From 2-02-FULL-38-15 sp964645555 (GTDB taxonomy: Bacteria; Patescibacteriota; Microgenomatia; Daviesbacterales; UBA10151): DNA of 16,030 nucleotides. The translations under genes were made by a program, and so were the position numbers. Positions 12,538 through 16,030 of the stretch are shown here, piece after piece. The notes below the pieces were generated by a model. It was not told the DNA's origin, searched no databases, and saw only the letters and a program-made list of their open reading frames with translations. Location of the stretch: contig CAZYBP010000019.1 of the NCBI GenBank assembly GCA_964645555.1, positions 1 to 16,030 on the forward strand, given 5' to 3'. The first letter of the stretch is position 1. The number at the start of each line of letters is the position of its first letter.

Positions 12538-14334
12538 TTATGATTTCAAAATACTCAAAAATGCTTCCTGGGGAATTTCCACATTACCTATCATTTTCAT
12601 GCGCCTTTTACCTTTTTTCTGTTTTTCCAGTAATTTATCTTTTCTGGTTCTGTCTCCTCCGTAAAGTTTTGCAGTCACGTCTTTCCTGAACGGAGGAATT
12701 GTTTCTCTGGCGATAATCTGCCCGCCAATGGCAGCCTGTATGGCAATAGCGAAATTTTGCCGTGGCAATACTTCTCTTAATTTTTCCACCATTCTTCTAC
12801 CCAGTAATTCTGCCTTTGGCCGGAAAATTATTTGAGACAACGCATCCACCTTTTCTCCTCCCACCAGTATATCCAACCTGACTGCGTTAACTTCTCTAAA
12901 TTCCAAAAGCTGCCAATCTAATGATGCAAAACCTGAGGATACGGATTTTAATTTGTCATAAAAATCAGTCACCATCTCAGATAAGGGCATTTCATAAGTA
13001 AGCTCCACTTGTATTCCAAAATGTTGCATATTGGAAAACTTGGCTCTTTTATCCTGTAATAAATCCATCACCGGACCCAAAAAGACTTGAGGCACGAAAA
13101 TTTCTAATTTTACCCAGGGCTCTTTAATATCACGAGCCTGCGGATCAAAATCTGCAGGATTATCTAAAGAACGTCCGTCAACTATATATTCCACAGAAGG
13201 AATAGTCGCTATTAAGTCTGCTCCAAATTCAGAAGACAATCTTTCCTGCACTACTTCCGCATGTAACAGTCCTAAAAAACCACATCTGAAACCCGAGCCT
13301 AAGGCTTGCGAGTGTTCAGGTTCGAAAGAAAAAGACGGATCGTTTAATCTAAATTTGGATAAGGCATCACGCATCTTTGCATATTCACTATTCTCGATAG
13401 GAAAAAGTCCCACAAACACCATTGGTTTTACTTCCCTATAGCCTGGCAGAGGCTCCACAGAAAAAGGGTCTATTGTCTTCAATTCTGCATTCACCATTCT
13501 AAACTCTGAACTCGTGATTGTATCTCCTACTCGAACTAAATCAGGTTCTTTAATACCTGTAGCTATGTAACCTATTTCCCCGGCTGTTAGTTTATCTGAT
13601 AAAGTAAGCTGGGGAGCAAAATAACCTTTTTCAATAATTTGGCCCTTAGCTTTACTACCCAAAAATACAATCTGTGATTGATTTGCAGGCACCTCCCCTT
13701 CCATCACCCGGACCTGAGCCACCACTCCTTTGAAAGAATCAAAAAAAGAATCGAAGATGAGAGCACGCAGCGGCTGGGTGATAATTTGTGGCGGAGGGGG
13801 AATCCTCTCAATTATAGTTTTTAATAAATTTGCTATACCTTCGCCTGTTTTCCCGGACACCAGCAAAATCTCCTCCTCATTAAAACCAAAAGTTTCCGTT
13901 AATTGTTTTTTCACTCCCAGAGTATCTGCATTTGGTAAATCAATTTTGTTGATCACCGGAATTAAGGTTAAATTTTGTTCTAAAGCTGCCAAACCATGAG
14001 CTAACGTTTGAGCTTGGATACCTTGCACTGCATCCACTAAAAGCACTGCTCCTTCTACTGCTGCCAATGCACGCGAGACTTCATAAGAAAAATCCACATG
14101 ACCGGGGGTATCAATTAAGTTTAAAGTGTAAAGTTCAAAATTAAAAGTGTAAGACAAACGCACTGGAGCCAATTTGATGGTGATGCCGCGTTCACGTTCC
14201 AAAGCCAAAGAATCTAATAGCTGTGGTTTTAATTTATCCTTTGGCACAGTACCTGTTATCTCAAGTAATCTATCAGCCAAGGTAGATTTACCATGATCTA
14301 TGTGGGCGATTATGGAAAAATTTCGGATGTTCAT
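12538..14334 (-). CDS. lepA: Elongation factor 4 (LepA)
   Basis: LepA/EF4 is a ribosome-associated GTPase, EF-G-like, implicated in translation fidelity and 30S biogenesis. The 598-residue product is the usual length. The G domain shows AHIDHGKS at 10-17, RGIT at 49-52, DTPGH at 75-79 and NKID at 129-132. EF-G-like domains II, III and V follow, and the LepA-specific C-terminal domain ends with YGGDRTRKDKLLEKQKKGKRRMK, the basic signature that enters the ribosome. Residues 60-72 are encoded by AT-rich DNA resembling an intergenic repeat of this genome. There is no Shine-Dalgarno; a TATAAT box ending seven bases before the ATG overlaps the murJ stop codon. In Firmicutes lepA also lies near hrcA-grpE-dnaK, so this is old synteny. 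Confidence 0.97.
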   Translation of the reverse strand: MNIRNFSIIAHIDHGKSTLADRLLEITGTVPKDKLKPQLLDSLALERERGITIKLAPVRLSYTFNFELYTLNLIDTPGHVDFSYEVSRALAAVEGAVLLVDAVQGIQAQTLAHGLAALEQNLTLIPVINKIDLPNADTLGVKKQLTETFGFNEEEILLVSGKTGEGIANLLKTIIERIPPPPQIITQPLRALIFDSFFDSFKGVVAQVRVMEGEVPANQSQIVFLGSKAKGQIIEKGYFAPQLTLSDKLTAGEIGYIATGIKEPDLVRVGDTITSSEFRMVNAELKTIDPFSVEPLPGYREVKPMVFVGLFPIENSEYAKMRDALSKFRLNDPSFSFEPEHSQALGSGFRCGFLGLLHAEVVQERLSSEFGADLIATIPSVEYIVDGRSLDNPADFDPQARDIKEPWVKLEIFVPQVFLGPVMDLLQDKRAKFSNMQHFGIQVELTYEMPLSEMVTDFYDKLKSVSSGFASLDWQLLEFREVNAVRLDILVGGEKVDALSQIIFRPKAELLGRRMVEKLREVLPRQNFAIAIQAAIGGQIIARETIPPFRKDVTAKLYGGDRTRKDKLLEKQKKGKRRMKMIGNVEIPQEAFLSILKS

Positions 14335-14341
14335 CAGGGGA

Positions 14342-14347
14342 ATTATA
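14342..14347 (-). promoter_or_regulatory. -10 box for leaderless lepA mRNA
   Basis: A perfect TATAAT on the minus strand ends exactly seven bases before the lepA ATG at 14334 and overlaps the murJ stop codon (14343-14345). No -35 match and no Shine-Dalgarno are visible. Confidence 0.55.
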
Positions 14348-15992
14348 TATCAAACTGCCCCTGACCCGGGGTAATAATTTCCGAAGATTTAAGTTTATCC
14401 TGAAATTTGGCAGCTTTTTTAATTAATTCCATGTAGGTTTGCAGCTCCCTCACTCTCATAAACCAGACCAATAATACATAAACAGTTAAAGCAAACATTG
14501 AGGCGATACCGGTCAAAAACAATAAATTGACGGTCCGGGTGGTATCAAATATTACCGCATCCAACAATTTAATAGGTATATACAAAGCCACCCCCATGAT
14601 TATGGTTGCCATTAGCATTTTAAAAAGTGGCGTCAAAACTTGATTTAAATTAAATTTGCCAACTTTTAGATGCAGTGTCCAAAAAAGTAATATGGCAGAA
14701 ACCAAAGCTGCAATCGAATTAGCCAAACCTATGCTCCAAACCGGCAATTTCAAAAAGGAGATAAAATAGACACTTAAAATGATATTTAAAGCTACCACAG
14801 TCAGTGATACAAATACCGGTGTTTTGGTGTCTTTTAAAGCATAAAAACCCCTGACAAAAAGAAGGGAGATGGATTGAGCTGCCAGTCCGATAGCCAAAAA
14901 GGCCAATGTGGCTCCGGTTAAAACAGTAGCTTTCCAGTCGAACTGGCTGGCTCCGAAAATTAATCTAACTACCGGAATTCTGATCACAATCAAAATGGCT
15001 GCCGCAGGCAAAGCTAAAAAAAGAATTTGGTGCATGGTGGTCAAAAGGGTAACTTTAAACTCATCTATTTTGCCTCTGGCTCTTTCTGCTGAAAGTACTG
15101 GTAAGGCAGCTTGCGCTAAGGTAGCGCCAAATAGACCAATCGGTACAACCTGCAAGTGTTGGGCAAATGTTAGATAGGTTACAGAACCTATGGCAGACAA
15201 AGAAGCCAAAGCTATTCCTACTGTTTCATTAATCTGTTCTGCGGCCAAACCCAAAGTCCTCACGCTCATCAGTCTGATAATCTCTTTTACTCCGGGGTGA
15301 AATAATTTAACAGGAAACTTAAACTTAAAACCCATGGAAAAAATTAATGGCAGCTGAATGGCAGTATGCAAAATAGCTCCGATTATAACCCCAATTGCTG
15401 CCCCTCTAATACCAAATGTTTTATAGAAAAAGACTATTCCCAAAATTATTCCCAGATTATAAAAGACCGAGGCAAAAGCAGGAATAATAAATCTTTGGAA
15501 AGACTGTAAGATACCAATGAAAAAAGAACCGGCTGTTAAAATTACTTCTCCCAGTAAGATAATCCTTGTCAAATCTACTACCTGTGCCTGCCTGATTGGC
15601 GTGAATCCGGGCACGATTAAAAAGGCAGTCAAGGGAGCGGCAAAAATATAGATAAATACGGTCACAAAGATAAAGATTAACAGAGCAATATTTAAAACTG
15701 AGCGAGCCATCTCAAAAGCGTCTTCTTTACCTTTATCCTGCAGATACTCTGTAAAAACAGGAATAAAGGCAACCGACAACGCACCAAGGATTAAAAGCTG
15801 GAAAATTAAATCAGGGAGTCTGAAGGCAGCAAAAAATATTTCCGTTTTATCAGGAGAAAAAAGATGAGCCAGCAACCTATCACGTATCAAACCCAAAACT
15901 TTAGACAAAATAACCGTAGTCATAATAATAAAAGCCCCGGATAGAATTGAGGACTGTCTTGAATATAAAAGGGAAAAGATATTTTTTACCAT
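14343..15992 (-). CDS. murJ: Lipid II flippase MurJ (MviN)
   Basis: MurJ is a MOP-superfamily flippase that moves lipid II across the cytoplasmic membrane for peptidoglycan synthesis. The 549-residue product has about 14 hydrophobic segments. The conserved N-terminal features are present: SKVLGLIRDRLLAHLF (30-45), with R37 and D38, then FFAAFRLPDLIFQLL with R58, and GALSVAFIPVFTEYL at 70-84. A LSAERARGKIDEF loop follows near residue 300. The C-terminal tail of about 40 residues is hydrophilic and possibly disordered. The ATG is preceded by an extended -10 box (TGCTAAAAT, six bases away) and no Shine-Dalgarno. Its 3' end touches the lepA promoter, leaving eight bases to the lepA start. With the S66 peptidase it points to a peptidoglycan wall. 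Confidence 0.95.
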   Translation of the reverse strand: MVKNIFSLLYSRQSSILSGAFIIMTTVILSKVLGLIRDRLLAHLFSPDKTEIFFAAFRLPDLIFQLLILGALSVAFIPVFTEYLQDKGKEDAFEMARSVLNIALLIFIFVTVFIYIFAAPLTAFLIVPGFTPIRQAQVVDLTRIILLGEVILTAGSFFIGILQSFQRFIIPAFASVFYNLGIILGIVFFYKTFGIRGAAIGVIIGAILHTAIQLPLIFSMGFKFKFPVKLFHPGVKEIIRLMSVRTLGLAAEQINETVGIALASLSAIGSVTYLTFAQHLQVVPIGLFGATLAQAALPVLSAERARGKIDEFKVTLLTTMHQILFLALPAAAILIVIRIPVVRLIFGASQFDWKATVLTGATLAFLAIGLAAQSISLLFVRGFYALKDTKTPVFVSLTVVALNIILSVYFISFLKLPVWSIGLANSIAALVSAILLFWTLHLKVGKFNLNQVLTPLFKMLMATIIMGVALYIPIKLLDAVIFDTTRTVNLLFLTGIASMFALTVYVLLVWFMRVRELQTYMELIKKAAKFQDKLKSSEIITPGQGQFDI

Positions 15993-15998
15993 ATTTTT

Positions 15999-16007
15999 AT
16001 TTTAGCA
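15999..16007 (-). promoter_or_regulatory. Extended -10 box for murJ
   Basis: TGCTAAAAT on the minus strand is an extended -10 (TGnTAnnnT). The hexamer ends six bases before the murJ ATG at 15992. Spacing and lack of a Shine-Dalgarno match the other leaderless candidates. Only 23 further bases are available upstream. Confidence 0.5.
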
Positions 16008-16030
16008 GATATCGATCTTGCAGCTAAATA

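Noticed and set aside
1..16030. CRISPR arrays, toxin-antitoxin or defence islands, prophage genes, tRNA or rRNA genes
   Set aside because: No regularly spaced repeats, no recognisable defence, toxin or phage proteins, and no tRNA-like cloverleaf or rRNA sequence was seen by eye. A covariance-model search was not possible here.

Overview
The window is AT-rich bacterial chromosome carrying mostly housekeeping genes. It most resembles a reduced-genome member of the Candidate Phyla Radiation (Patescibacteria, possibly Microgenomates). That placement is inference from gene content: a short IF-2 without the long N-terminal region, a HrcA about 100 residues short, a DnaJ with no zinc finger, a nusA-infB cluster with no ylxR or rbfA between or beside them, a degenerate DHH-family protein, and a NusA whose C-terminus is a long acidic tail. 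No 16S or ribosomal marker is present to prove it.

Layout. Positions 1-701 are an internally deleted insertion sequence: both terminal inverted repeats and the 5' part of the transposase remain, but the catalytic core is gone. All other genes except one run on the minus strand. Read in their own direction they are: murJ (lipid II flippase), lepA (EF4), a DUF378 membrane protein, an S66 LD-carboxypeptidase, then (after one plus-strand NAD-kinase-like gene) an MFS exporter, the heat-shock operon hrcA-grpE-dnaK, a separately transcribed dnaJ, then nusA-infB and a DHH-like pseudoenzyme that ends against the IS.

Regulation is unusually readable. hrcA has a TTGACA-17-TAGATT promoter overlapped by a near-canonical CIRCE operator, so hrcA-grpE-dnaK is probably under HrcA control. 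dnaK is followed by an intrinsic terminator, and dnaJ starts from its own -10 box outside CIRCE. Five genes (dnaJ, lepA, the S66 peptidase, the NAD-kinase-like gene and murJ) have a TATAAT-like hexamer ending exactly 6 or 7 nt before the ATG and no Shine-Dalgarno, the signature of leaderless mRNAs. hrcA and the DHH-like gene have full promoters 13-14 nt ahead of the ATG, giving leaders of only a few bases. nusA, infB, dnaK, the DUF378 gene and the transposase have Shine-Dalgarno sequences. The window therefore mixes leaderless and leadered starts.

The genes cover translation (IF-2, EF4), transcription (NusA), protein folding (DnaK/DnaJ/GrpE) and envelope building or recycling (MurJ, S66 peptidase). 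I did not find a defence system, CRISPR array, prophage or other complete novel multi-gene system. The more interesting points are the leaderless promoter grammar, the terminator/-10 junctions, the deleted IS, the NAD-kinase-like protein with two CxxC pairs, the DHH pseudoenzyme, and the inverted repeats flanking nusA. No stretch longer than 300 bases lacks a gene.
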